Under the pieces are notes generated by a model. The model saw nothing but the letters and a program-made list of their open reading frames with translations, made no database searches and was not told where the DNA came from. Position numbers and translations under genes: made by a program. Positions 25,394 through 33,820 of a stretch of DNA of 64,000 bases are shown here, one piece after another. How positions within the stretch are numbered: position 1 is the stretch's first letter; each line of letters begins with the position of its first letter. The DNA comes from Defluviimonas sp. SAOS-178_SWC (GTDB taxonomy: Bacteria; Pseudomonadota; Alphaproteobacteria; Rhodobacterales; Rhodobacteraceae). Where the stretch lies: NCBI RefSeq assembly GCF_039830135.1, contig NZ_CP156081.1, positions 1,288,001-1,352,000 of the forward strand. Direction: 5' to 3'.

Positions 25394-26637
25394 ACCCCCT
25401 CGGCATCGCGGAAGACGACCTTGCCGGCTTTCATCACAAGCCGCGCCCGCCCGCGCCCCAAGCGATAGGCCATGTCCTCATAGCGTTGATACGGAAAGAT
25501 GGCGATGTCGGCGTCCTTGCCCGGTTCCAGCGAGCCGAGCCGGTCGCCGCGGTCAAGCGCCATCGCGGCATGCAGCGTTCCCGCCCGGATCGCCTCTGCC
25601 GGGCCGAACTTGTAAAGCCGGCAGGCGAGCTGCACCACGAAGGGCATCGATTCCAGCCAGCAGCCGGGGCACATGTCGGTGGCCAGCGCCACGGTGATGC
25701 CTGCATCCATCAACGCGCGCGCGTCGAACGGGCGCGAATGGCCGACCGAGAAATCGAGCGCGGGCATGACGACGCAAACCACCCCCGCCTCGCGCAGGCC
25801 GGCGTATTCGGACGGATCAGTGAAGTTCATGTGGTCGGCCGATACCGCCTTCAACTCCGCCGCAAGCTTCGAGCCGCCGATGTGCGAATACGCGTCGGTA
25901 TGGATCTTGACCTTCAGCCCGTGTTCCAGGCCGCGTTCCAGGATCGCGCGGGATTCCTCGACCGTGTAGTAGCCGTCGTCACAGTAGACGTCGTTGAACT
26001 CCGCCAGGCCGCGCCGCGCGACCTCGGGGATCATCTCGTCGAGGATCTCGCGGATATAGGCCTCGCGCGGCTTGTCGTCGGGAAACTCGTGCGCGCCAAG
26101 GAAGGTCGAGACGATTTCGATCGGCTGGCGGTGGCCGAGTTCGCGGTTGACCTCGAGCATCTTGATCTCGGTCGCGGTGTTCAGCCCGTAGCCGCTCTTG
26201 CTTTCGACGGTCGTGGTGCCAAAGGCCAGCATGTGGTCGAGCCGTTCGGCCGCGCTGGCGACCAGTTCCTCCAAGGATGCCTCGCGCATCATCTGCGCGG
26301 TCGCGGTAATTCCGACAGGAATGCCCATCGCGCGGATTTCTGCGGCCGTCCTGCCCTGCACCTTCTGGGCATATTCCTCGACGCGCGACTTGTGGAAGAC
26401 CAGATGCGTGTGGCAGTCGACGAAGCCGGGCATCACCAGTCCGCCCTTGGCGTCGATCCGTTCCGCCGCCGAAAGGTCATGCGCCGCGGCGATCTCCTCC
26501 GGGCTGCCGATGGCGGCGATCGCGTTGCCGCTGATCGCCACCACCGTGTTCTTGAGGGCACCGACCAGATCGGCCGCGTCGGGTGCGCAGGTCAGAACCT
26601 GCCCTGCGTTCTCGATAAGCGTCGTGATCCGTGTCAT
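25390..26637 (-). CDS. hutI: Imidazolonepropionase HutI
   Basis: This 415-residue metal-dependent hydrolase opens 4-imidazolone-5-propanoate to N-formimidoylglutamate, the third step. Motifs are MPGFVDCHTHLVFHKSRVEE, TTVESKSGYG, FLGAHEFPDD, KIHTDAYSHIGGSKLA and ATDMCPGCWLESMP. The length is typical. It lies 19 bases after hutU and overlaps hutG. Confidence 0.95.
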   Translation of the reverse strand: MTRITTLIENAGQVLTCAPDAADLVGALKNTVVAISGNAIAAIGSPEEIAAAHDLSAAERIDAKGGLVMPGFVDCHTHLVFHKSRVEEYAQKVQGRTAAEIRAMGIPVGITATAQMMREASLEELVASAAERLDHMLAFGTTTVESKSGYGLNTATEIKMLEVNRELGHRQPIEIVSTFLGAHEFPDDKPREAYIREILDEMIPEVARRGLAEFNDVYCDDGYYTVEESRAILERGLEHGLKVKIHTDAYSHIGGSKLAAELKAVSADHMNFTDPSEYAGLREAGVVCVVMPALDFSVGHSRPFDARALMDAGITVALATDMCPGCWLESMPFVVQLACRLYKFGPAEAIRAGTLHAAMALDRGDRLGSLEPGKDADIAIFPYQRYEDMAYRLGRGRARLVMKAGKVVFRDAEGV

Positions 26638-26656
26638 GCCGGTGCCCTCCCTTTGC

Positions 26657-28375
26657 TTACTTCGACTTCTTGCGCGGCGCGGAGGCGTCGTCCGGCCCGA
26701 AGGTCGCGGTCGGCGTCCACCACAGCGGCACCTGCACGCCGTCCTTCTCGAACCGCTCGGCCGCCGCCTTGCGGGCGATGTCGTAGCCCGCCTGCGCGTG
26801 GCGCACCACGCCGATGCCGGAGTCGGTGGTCAGGCAGGCCGCCAGCCGCACATCCGCCTCGGCAGAGCCGTCGGCGATCATGGTCACGCCGGTATGCACG
26901 GCCTCGCCCATGGAGTAGTTTTCCTGGATCGCGACGAGGTCGGCCCCGGCGGCGGTGTTCAGGAGCGCGTTCAGGTAGGGCCAGTCCGAGATCAGGTCGG
27001 AGCCGTCGAGCATCCGCTCGGATTCGAAGGTCGGGTTCACGATCGAGCCGGAGTCGAGGTTGTCGCGCGAGAAGGCGACCGGGCCTTTCAGTTCGCCATT
27101 GCGCACCATCTCGTTCACGCGCATCCCGAAGGCCTTGCGCTGGCCGAAGCCGAGATAGCAGATGCGGGCCGGCAGGCCCTCGATCGGGATGTGCTTACGG
27201 GCCAACTGGATCCAGTCGCGCACCAGGTCGTCGTCGGCGAACATTTCCTCGACCACGTCGTCGAGCTTGCGCAGGTCTTCCGGATCGCGCGACACGCAGG
27301 TCCAGCGGAAAGGCCCGCGGCCTTCGCAGAAGAGCGGCCGAATATAGGCCGCGACGAAGCCGGGGATCTGCATCGCCTTGTCGACCGGCATGCCGGCGTC
27401 ACGCGCTTCCTTGCGCAGGCTGTTGCCGTATTCGAAGACCTGAACGCCCCGGTCGTGGAACTCGTTCATCAGGGTCAGGTGCTCGATCATCGCCTTGCCG
27501 GCCAGCTTGAAGTAGCGGTCACGGTCGGACTTGCGCAGTTCGCGGGCCTCTTCCACCGTCACGCCCTCGGGCACATAGGACAGGGGATCGTGCGCCGGGG
27601 TCATGTCGGTGATGATGTCGGGGGTGAAGCCCGTCTCCTTCGCCTTGCGGAGCACTTCCACCGCGTTGCCGAAAAGCGCAATGCCGAGCGGCCGGCCCTC
27701 GGCCGCGGCGGCCTTGGCCTTCGCCACCGCCTCGTCGAAGTCATAGCAGATTTCGTCGCAGTAGCCGACCTCGAGCCGGTGCTTCATCACCTTCTCGTCC
27801 ACGTCGGCGCAGATGCAGACGCCGCCCAGCATCGTCATCGCGCGGGTCTGGTTGCCGCCCATGCCGCCCATGCCGGCGGTCAGGAGGATGCGGCCCTTCA
27901 GGCTGCCGTCGAACTTCTGGTCCTTGATTGCGACGAGCGTCTGGAACGTGCCCTGGATAACGCCCTGCGTGCCGATGTATTCCCACGGCGCGGCGGTGTA
28001 CTGGGCGTAGATCGTCAGGTTCTTGTCCTGTAGGTCGTAGAAGATCGGCCAGGTCGCCTTCATGATGTTGGTCGTGGCCATCACGACGCGGGGTGCGAGC
28101 GTGCTGGTGCGGAAGATCGCGACCGGCATGCCCGACTGGACCACCAGAGTCTCGTCGTTCTCAAGCTCCTGCAACGACTTGACGATGGCGTGGTAGCTTT
28201 CCCAGTTACGGGCGCATTTGCCGATGCCGCCGTAGATCACCAGCTCTTCGGGGTGCTCGGCGTTCTCCATGTTGTTTTCGAGCATGCGCAGGATCGTCTC
28301 CTGCTTCCAGCCCTTGCAACGCAGGTTGTTCCCGCCCATTGCACGGACGGAGAATAGTATCTCGGGTTTTCCCAT
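26657..28375 (-). CDS. hutU: Urocanate hydratase HutU
   Basis: This 572-residue urocanase converts urocanate to imidazolonepropionate using tightly bound NAD as an electrophile. The sequence carries YGGIGKCARNW, TAGMGGMGGNQTRA (NAD-binding glycines), DMTPAHDPLSYVPEGV and AKHIPIEGLPARICYLGFGQ. The ATG at 28375 is preceded by AGGAGG; the longer open frame runs into the promoter. It is the first gene of the minus-strand hut operon and is divergent from hutC, with a HutC-like site between. Confidence 0.95.
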   Translation of the reverse strand: MGKPEILFSVRAMGGNNLRCKGWKQETILRMLENNMENAEHPEELVIYGGIGKCARNWESYHAIVKSLQELENDETLVVQSGMPVAIFRTSTLAPRVVMATTNIMKATWPIFYDLQDKNLTIYAQYTAAPWEYIGTQGVIQGTFQTLVAIKDQKFDGSLKGRILLTAGMGGMGGNQTRAMTMLGGVCICADVDEKVMKHRLEVGYCDEICYDFDEAVAKAKAAAAEGRPLGIALFGNAVEVLRKAKETGFTPDIITDMTPAHDPLSYVPEGVTVEEARELRKSDRDRYFKLAGKAMIEHLTLMNEFHDRGVQVFEYGNSLRKEARDAGMPVDKAMQIPGFVAAYIRPLFCEGRGPFRWTCVSRDPEDLRKLDDVVEEMFADDDLVRDWIQLARKHIPIEGLPARICYLGFGQRKAFGMRVNEMVRNGELKGPVAFSRDNLDSGSIVNPTFESERMLDGSDLISDWPYLNALLNTAAGADLVAIQENYSMGEAVHTGVTMIADGSAEADVRLAACLTTDSGIGVVRHAQAGYDIARKAAAERFEKDGVQVPLWWTPTATFGPDDASAPRKKSK

Positions 28376-28427
28376 GATGTCCTCCTCGGTGAATGGTCGC
28401 CCTATCGGCATCAAATGGCGACCGAAA

Positions 28428-28449
28428 TGGTATATACAACTATATACAT
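28428..28449. promoter_or_regulatory. Putative HutC operator between hutU and hutC
   Basis: Two TATATACA elements lie exactly 10 bases apart (28431-28438 and 28441-28448), and the first is part of a perfect GTATATAC palindrome within TGGTATATACAA. GntR/HutC proteins bind short palindromes of this kind with a GT...AC core. The place, between hutU and hutC, and a related sequence before the TRAP operon support a HutC site. Confidence 0.65.
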
Positions 28450-28566
28450 TTGATACATGCGATTCTGTCAAGCGCTCCGTTATCAGGGAGGCGCGTTTTG
28501 TTTCTGGCGCTTGTCCGAAACTTGTCATAGCCTGTACGGCACCGGCAACCGGAGCATCGAGTACCC

Positions 28567-29337
28567 ATGCCGATCAACAAGCGCAGCAGAAACGGTGCGA
28601 GCGGAGGCCGATCCGACAAGGCTGCGGGGCCGGCGCTGTCGCTGGGCCAGATGGTTCGGAACCATGTCCTCTCCAAGATCGAATCCGGCGAATGGGCCGA
28701 GGGCGCACGAATTCCGTCCGAGACGCAGCTTGTCGATCAGCTCGAAGTGTCACGGATGACGGTCCATATAGCCTTGCGCGATCTTTCGGCCGAAGGCGTG
28801 TTGATGCGGCGGCAGGGGGCGGGCACCTTCGTCGCGCCGCGCCGGAGCCAGTCGACCTTTCTTGAGCTGCGCAACATCCATGCGGAGATCGAGGCCCGCG
28901 GAAACCGGCATTCCGCCGAGGTTCTGACGCTAGAGACCGTATTCTGCGACCTTGCGCTTGCAACAGAACTGAATGTCCCGCCAGGATCTGAAGTTTTCCA
29001 TTCCGTACTCTTGCATCGCGAAAACGACCGCCCGCTTCAGATCGAGGACCGCTTCGTCAATCCGCGATTCTCGCCTGACTACATGGAGCAGGACTTTACC
29101 CGGATCACGCCGAACGAACATCTCATGGCGGCCGGCCCTCTTGAGGAAGTCGAGCATGTGATCCAGGCGATCCCGGCCGACGAGGCGACCCGGTCGCTGC
29201 TTGAAATGACGGTTGGCGACCCGGTGCTGCTGCTGCGAAGGCGGACCTGGTCGCGGGGAATGATCGCGTCGAGCGCGCGACTCCTGCATCCCGGCGCGCG
29301 GTTCAGCCTGGCCGGGCAGATGCGCGTCACGCGCTGA
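28567..29337 (+). CDS. hutC: Histidine utilization repressor HutC (GntR family)
   Basis: This 256-residue regulator has an N-terminal GntR winged helix (SGEWAEGARIPSETQLVDQL, EVSRMTVHIALRDLSAEGVL) and a C-terminal UTRA ligand domain ending in LLLRRRTWSRGMIASSARLL. HutC represses hut genes and is released by urocanate. It stands divergent from hutU. The first 25 residues are a basic, low-complexity extension typical of HutC. Its likely operators are at 28428-28449 and 29428-29439. Confidence 0.93.
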   Translation: MPINKRSRNGASGGRSDKAAGPALSLGQMVRNHVLSKIESGEWAEGARIPSETQLVDQLEVSRMTVHIALRDLSAEGVLMRRQGAGTFVAPRRSQSTFLELRNIHAEIEARGNRHSAEVLTLETVFCDLALATELNVPPGSEVFHSVLLHRENDRPLQIEDRFVNPRFSPDYMEQDFTRITPNEHLMAAGPLEEVEHVIQAIPADEATRSLLEMTVGDPVLLLRRRTWSRGMIASSARLLHPGARFSLAGQMRVTR

Positions 29338-29393
29338 TCATGAGCTTCTGGAATCGTTCCGTCATCCCCCCCCGGGGGTGGCCAAGATTTCCC

Positions 29394-29439
29394 TTGACAG
29401 ATTCCCGATTCGCATCAGATGCTCAAGTTGCATATACAA
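29394..29439 (+). promoter_or_regulatory. Promoter with HutC-like operator upstream of the TRAP/hutH operon
   Basis: A consensus TTGACA at 29394-29399 is followed, with a poor -10 near 29415-29422, by TTGCATATACAA at 29428-29439. That element differs from the hutU-hutC site (TGGTATATACAA) at two positions. It lies 24 bases before the solute-receptor start, where a repressor would block transcription. Confidence 0.6.
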
Positions 29440-29462
29440 GCAGATGCAACTGGGAGGTTCGA

Positions 29463-30551
29463 ATGCATAGACGAAAGTTTCTCGGGGCGACGGCCGCCGC
29501 CGCGGCCGGAACAGGCCTTGCCGCGCCGGCGCTGGCGCAGGAGCGGATTACCTGGGACATGGTCACTTCGTGGCCGACCGGAGCCCCGGGACTTGACGAC
29601 AGCGCGCGGCGCATCGCCCAGCGGATCACGGACCTTTCGGGCGGCCGGCTGGTGATCAACGTGCACGGCGCCGGCGAGATCGTCCCGGCTTTCGGCGTCT
29701 TCGATGCCGTCTCGCAGGGCGTGGCGCAGATGTACCACTCGGTCCCCGCCTACTGGATCTCCAAGAACAAGGCGATCGGGATGTTCGGCTCGTTCCCCTT
29801 CGGGCTGACCATGTTCGAGCATCTGGGCTGGATGTACTGGGGCGGCGGCCAGGAGCTTTACGACAAGATCTACGACGGCTTTGGCCTCAAGGGCTACCTC
29901 GCCGGCGGCACCGGCCCGCAGTGGTTCGGCTGGTTCCGCAACGAGATCAACACGCTCGACGACCTGCGCGGGCTGCGCATCCGCACCACCGGCTTCGCCG
30001 GCGAGATGCTGAACAAGGTGGGAGTTGCCGTGGTCACGCTGCCGGGCGGCGAGGTCTTCCAGGCGCTTCAGTCGGGAACGATCGACGCGGCGGAGTTCGT
30101 GGGCCCGTGGAATGACTTCGCCTTCGGTTTCCACCAGGTCGCAAAGAACTACTATGCTCCGGGCGTGGGCGAGCCGTCCTCGACCGAAGAGGTCGTCATG
30201 AACGCCTCCGCCTACAACGCGTTGCCCGACGATCTGAAGCTCATCGTCAAGACCGTTGCGATGTCGGCCGCCGTCGAGACCACGATGGACTACGAGATCA
30301 ACAACGCCAAGACGGTGCGCCTGCTCACGTCCGAACACGGCGTGACCGTGCGCACGCTGCCGCAGCCCATTGTCGACGGTCTCGCCGCGGCGACCGGCGA
30401 ACTCGTCCAGGAGCTGCACGCCGATTCCGATCCGGCGGTGCGCGAAGTCATCGGCAGCTACGCGAAGTACCGCAACCTGATGGCGGAATACGCGCCCTAC
30501 GCCTTCGCCGGCGAGATGAACGCCCGTACGCAACCCTTCGCGGAAGGCTGA
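29463..30551 (+). CDS. dctP: TRAP transporter solute receptor DctP, Tat-exported
   Basis: This 362-residue periplasmic receptor has a twin-arginine signal (MHRRKFLGATAAAAA, cleavage after APALAQ) and a mannitol/chloroaromatic-type receptor body with the WPTGAPGLDD start, HGAGEIVPAFGVFDAVSQG, the conserved arginine in LRGLRIRTTG, and GSGTIDAAEFVGPWND-like ligand residues (QSGTIDAAEFVGPWND here). TRAP receptors bind organic acids through a conserved arginine. I chose the ATG at 29463 because it begins the Tat signal. It heads a seven-gene operon with hutH, so its ligand is likely histidine-related: urocanate, imidazolelactate or imidazolepyruvate. Confidence 0.92.
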   Translation: MHRRKFLGATAAAAAGTGLAAPALAQERITWDMVTSWPTGAPGLDDSARRIAQRITDLSGGRLVINVHGAGEIVPAFGVFDAVSQGVAQMYHSVPAYWISKNKAIGMFGSFPFGLTMFEHLGWMYWGGGQELYDKIYDGFGLKGYLAGGTGPQWFGWFRNEINTLDDLRGLRIRTTGFAGEMLNKVGVAVVTLPGGEVFQALQSGTIDAAEFVGPWNDFAFGFHQVAKNYYAPGVGEPSSTEEVVMNASAYNALPDDLKLIVKTVAMSAAVETTMDYEINNAKTVRLLTSEHGVTVRTLPQPIVDGLAAATGELVQELHADSDPAVREVIGSYAKYRNLMAEYAPYAFAGEMNARTQPFAEG

Positions 30552-30561
30552 GCGGGACACG

Positions 30562-31104
30562 ATGCAAAACCTGGTCGCCATCAGCCGCGTTCTGGACTGG
30601 CCCTCCCGGGTGCTGGGACGCTGGATTCCGTGGCTGGTGGCGGCCGTGGTCTTGCTCAAGTTCTCGACGGTGGCGCTTCGCTACCTGTTTTCTTCCACCA
30701 GCATCAAGCTGCAGGACTCGGTCACCTATGCCCATGCCTCGCTCTTCATGCTGTTGGTGGGCTACGCCTATCTGCGCGACGATCATGTGCGGGTGGACAT
30801 GTTCTACGCCAATATGAGCGCCCGCGGCCGGGCGCTCGTCGACCTGCTCTGCGTCGTGCTGTGCGTCCTGCCGCTCTGTGCGATCCTCGGCTGGTTCTCC
30901 TGGCCCTATGTTTCGGCGGCCTGGGCAATCCGCGAGGGCGCGCTGTTCTTCGGCGGGATGCCGTTCACCTATCTGTTCAAGACCGTCATCCTCGCCTTTA
31001 CCGTGCTCCTGGCGGTGCAGGCGTTCGCCATCGCTCTGCGCTGCGTCGCGGTTCTGGGCGGAGCGAAGGTCGACCTCTTCGAGACGACCAAGGAGGTCGA
31101 TTGA
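30562..31104 (+). CDS. dctQ: TRAP transporter small permease DctQ
   Basis: This 180-residue protein has four hydrophobic segments and is the small membrane subunit of the TRAP carrier. The region DSVTYAHASLFMLLVGYAYL, then DDHVRVDMFYANMSARGRALVDL, is the family signature. It begins 10 bases after dctP and ends one base before dctM. Confidence 0.92.
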   Translation: MQNLVAISRVLDWPSRVLGRWIPWLVAAVVLLKFSTVALRYLFSSTSIKLQDSVTYAHASLFMLLVGYAYLRDDHVRVDMFYANMSARGRALVDLLCVVLCVLPLCAILGWFSWPYVSAAWAIREGALFFGGMPFTYLFKTVILAFTVLLAVQAFAIALRCVAVLGGAKVDLFETTKEVD

Positions 31105-31105
31105 C

Positions 31106-32686
31106 ATGGAGACGCTCCCGCTCGACCTTCTGATGTTCGCCGGACTCTGCATTCTGGTGCTGACCGGCGCCCCCATCGCCTTCGTCCTCGCCGGGACCGC
31201 GGTGATCTTCTCCCTGATCGGCTGGGCCGCGGGCGAACTGAACTTCAACCTGATCGGCGCGCTGCCGACGCGGCTGTTCAACACGATGAACGCGGAATCG
31301 CTGATCGCTATCCCGCTCTTCGTCTTCATGGGTCTGATCCTGGAGAGGGCGCGCATCGCCGAAGAATTGTTGCGGACCATGGGCGCCTTGTTCGGCAGCC
31401 TGAGGGGCGGGCTCGGGGTTTCGGTCACGCTCGTCGGCGCGCTCCTCGCGGCCTCCACGGGGATCGTCGGGGCGACGACGGTGACGATGGGGCTGATGGC
31501 GCTGCCGGTGATGCTGCGCTACGGCTACGGTCCGGCCTTTTCGAGCGGGATCATCTGCGCGGCGGGAACGCTGGGGCAGATCATCCCGCCCTCGACGGTC
31601 CTCATCATCATGGGCGAGGTGCTGGCCTCGGCCTATCAGCAGGCGCAACACCAGGCCGGCAACTTCGCCGCGCGGACGATCAGTGTGGGCGAACTTTTCG
31701 CCGGATCTCTGATCCCCGGCCTCCTGCTGGTGGGGCTTTACATCGCCTACCAACTGGCCGCGGCCTACATTCGACCCGGCCTGGCGCCCGCCCTGCCGCG
31801 CGAGGCGATGGTGACTGCCGATGGCGCCCGCGCGGGCGAGGTGTCGGCGCTTGACGTGCTGCGGGTGCTGTTTCCGCCGCTGGCGCTGATCGTGGCGGTG
31901 CTGGGCTCGATCTTGGGCGGCGTCGCCACCGCGACCGAAGGCGCCGCCGTCGGCGCGGTGGGCGCGACGCTGCTGGCCGGGATGCGGACGGGTCGCAACC
32001 GATGGGCGCTGTGGGTGGCGGTCCTGGGCACCGCCGTCTTGATGGCGATGGCCGGGGGCTTCGACCTGCGGCTCGGACGTCCCGACGCCCCGGCCGGCGA
32101 TCGGGTGGTGCTCGGCATCGCGCTGGCGCTCGCCGGGCTGGTGCTTCTGGCTGTCGCAGCGATCTGGCGCGACCTGGGGCGCGACCGGATTCTCGTTCCG
32201 GCGATGCAGGCGACGGCGCGGACCACCACGATGATCTTCACCATCGTCATCGGCGCCCTGTTCTTCTCGCTGGTGTTCCGCGCGCTCGGCGGGGACCTGC
32301 GCATCCAGGCGCTGCTGGAGGCCGCGCCGGGCGGGGTCCATGGCGCGATGATCCTCGTCATGGCGATGATGTTCTTCCTTGGCATGTTCCTCGACTACGT
32401 CGAAATCACGATCATCGCGATCCCGGTGGTCGGGCCGCCGATCCTGGGGGCCGGCGTGGATCCGATCTGGTTCGGCGTGATGGTTGCGCTCGTCATGCAG
32501 ACCTCGTTTCTGACGCCCCCCGTCGGCTACACGCTCGCCTATCTGCGGTCCGTCGCGCCGCCCTCGGTCTCGACCCAGGCGATCTGGATCGGCGCGGTGC
32601 CGTTCATCCTGTTGCAGCTTCTGGCCGTCTTGACCGTCTATTTCCTTCCCGGCCTCGCGACTTGGCTGCCGGCGCAACTGTTCTGA
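31106..32686 (+). CDS. dctM: TRAP transporter large permease DctM
   Basis: This 526-residue, roughly 13-14-helix permease couples uptake to the sodium gradient. Family motifs are IAIPLFVFMGLILERARIAEEL, AASTGIVGATTVTMGLMALP, IICAAGTLGQIIPPSTVLII and VMQTSFLTPPVGYTLAYL. The true start is METLPLDLLM at 31106. It is about 65 residues longer than the second DctM in this window, because of an extra hydrophobic pair around residues 290-355. Confidence 0.93.
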   Translation: METLPLDLLMFAGLCILVLTGAPIAFVLAGTAVIFSLIGWAAGELNFNLIGALPTRLFNTMNAESLIAIPLFVFMGLILERARIAEELLRTMGALFGSLRGGLGVSVTLVGALLAASTGIVGATTVTMGLMALPVMLRYGYGPAFSSGIICAAGTLGQIIPPSTVLIIMGEVLASAYQQAQHQAGNFAARTISVGELFAGSLIPGLLLVGLYIAYQLAAAYIRPGLAPALPREAMVTADGARAGEVSALDVLRVLFPPLALIVAVLGSILGGVATATEGAAVGAVGATLLAGMRTGRNRWALWVAVLGTAVLMAMAGGFDLRLGRPDAPAGDRVVLGIALALAGLVLLAVAAIWRDLGRDRILVPAMQATARTTTMIFTIVIGALFFSLVFRALGGDLRIQALLEAAPGGVHGAMILVMAMMFFLGMFLDYVEITIIAIPVVGPPILGAGVDPIWFGVMVALVMQTSFLTPPVGYTLAYLRSVAPPSVSTQAIWIGAVPFILLQLLAVLTVYFLPGLATWLPAQLF

Positions 32687-32693
32687 GCCCGCC

Positions 32694-33818
32694 ATGAGCA
32701 TCTCGCACTTTTCGATCCCGCGACCCAGCGACCGCCTCGACGATATTCCTGGCTATGGCCGGGGCCGAGCCGGGCAGACCGTTTCCTTCCGCCACCGGCT
32801 CGGTTCGAACGAGGCGCCCGACGCGCCGAGTCCGTCCGTTCAGGCGGCGGTCGCCGCGGCCTTCGCGGGCGTCAACCGCTATCCTGACCTGAGGGGCGAG
32901 ACACTCTCGGAAGCGCTGGTGCGGAGGCACGGCCTTTCCCCCGACGCGGTCGCGGTCGGGGCCGGCTCCATCGTCATCCTCGACCAGCTGATCCGCGCCT
33001 GGTGCGATCCGGGCGACGAGGTGGTGACGCCGTGGCGCTCCTACGAGGCCTATCCGATCCTCGCCGCTCTGGCGGGCGCGCGCATGGTCGAGGTCCCGCT
33101 TGATGGCTCGGCGCGGCTCGATCCGGCGAAGCTTCTTGCGGCGGTGGGGCCGCGCTGCCGGGTGGTGCTGATCTGCAATCCCAACAACCCGACCGGCACC
33201 GCGCTGTCCGAGGATGCCATCGACGCGCTGCTGGCGTCGCTGCCACAGGACGTGCTGGTCATACTTGACGAAGCCTATGCCGACTATGCGGGCGATGCCG
33301 CAGATGTGGCGGCCCGGCTGGCGCGCCGCCTTTCACGGCACGCCAATCTGGCGGTGCTGCGCACCTTCTCCAAGGCCTGGGGGCTTGCCGGGATGCGCGT
33401 CGGCTACTGCCTCGCCGATCCCCGCATCATCGCCGCCGTCCACGCCGTCCAGCCGCCGTTTCCCCTGCCGACCCCGGCGCTTGCCGCCGCGCTGGCGAGT
33501 CTCGCGGAGCCTGAGGCCGTCGCCGCCCGCGTCGCCACCAATGCCACAGAACGCGCGCGGCTTTCAGATGGCCTCGTCAAGACTGGCCTGCCGGTCGCCG
33601 ACAGCGCGGCCAATTTCATCTGGCTCCCGGTGGGCGATGACGCCGAACGGCTGACCGCGCATCTCGCTGCGGCCGGGATTGCCGTGCGCTGCTTTGCGGG
33701 CGAGGGCGTGCGCATCACCACCGGCACCGCTGTCGATACGGACGCCGTGCTCGGCGCCGCTGCCGGGTGGGACGCGCGCAATCTGCGCGCGGGCTCCGGC
33801 CAGAACAAAGGAAGCTGA
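32694..33818 (+). CDS. HisC-like (histidinol-phosphate aminotransferase family) aminotransferase
   Basis: This 374-residue fold-type I PLP enzyme has CNPNNPTGTA (161-170), LDEAYADY (191-198) and the PLP lysine Lys227 in FSKAWGLAGMR. HisC normally transaminates histidinol phosphate, but here the gene lies seven bases after a TRAP permease and two bases before hutH. The reaction may therefore be the transfer between imidazolepyruvate and histidine (or another aromatic amino acid). This substrate is inferred from context; the family is promiscuous. A housekeeping hisC is expected elsewhere with the other his genes. Confidence 0.85.
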   Translation: MSISHFSIPRPSDRLDDIPGYGRGRAGQTVSFRHRLGSNEAPDAPSPSVQAAVAAAFAGVNRYPDLRGETLSEALVRRHGLSPDAVAVGAGSIVILDQLIRAWCDPGDEVVTPWRSYEAYPILAALAGARMVEVPLDGSARLDPAKLLAAVGPRCRVVLICNPNNPTGTALSEDAIDALLASLPQDVLVILDEAYADYAGDAADVAARLARRLSRHANLAVLRTFSKAWGLAGMRVGYCLADPRIIAAVHAVQPPFPLPTPALAAALASLAEPEAVAARVATNATERARLSDGLVKTGLPVADSAANFIWLPVGDDAERLTAHLAAAGIAVRCFAGEGVRITTGTAVDTDAVLGAAAGWDARNLRAGSGQNKGS

Positions 33819-33820
33819 CA

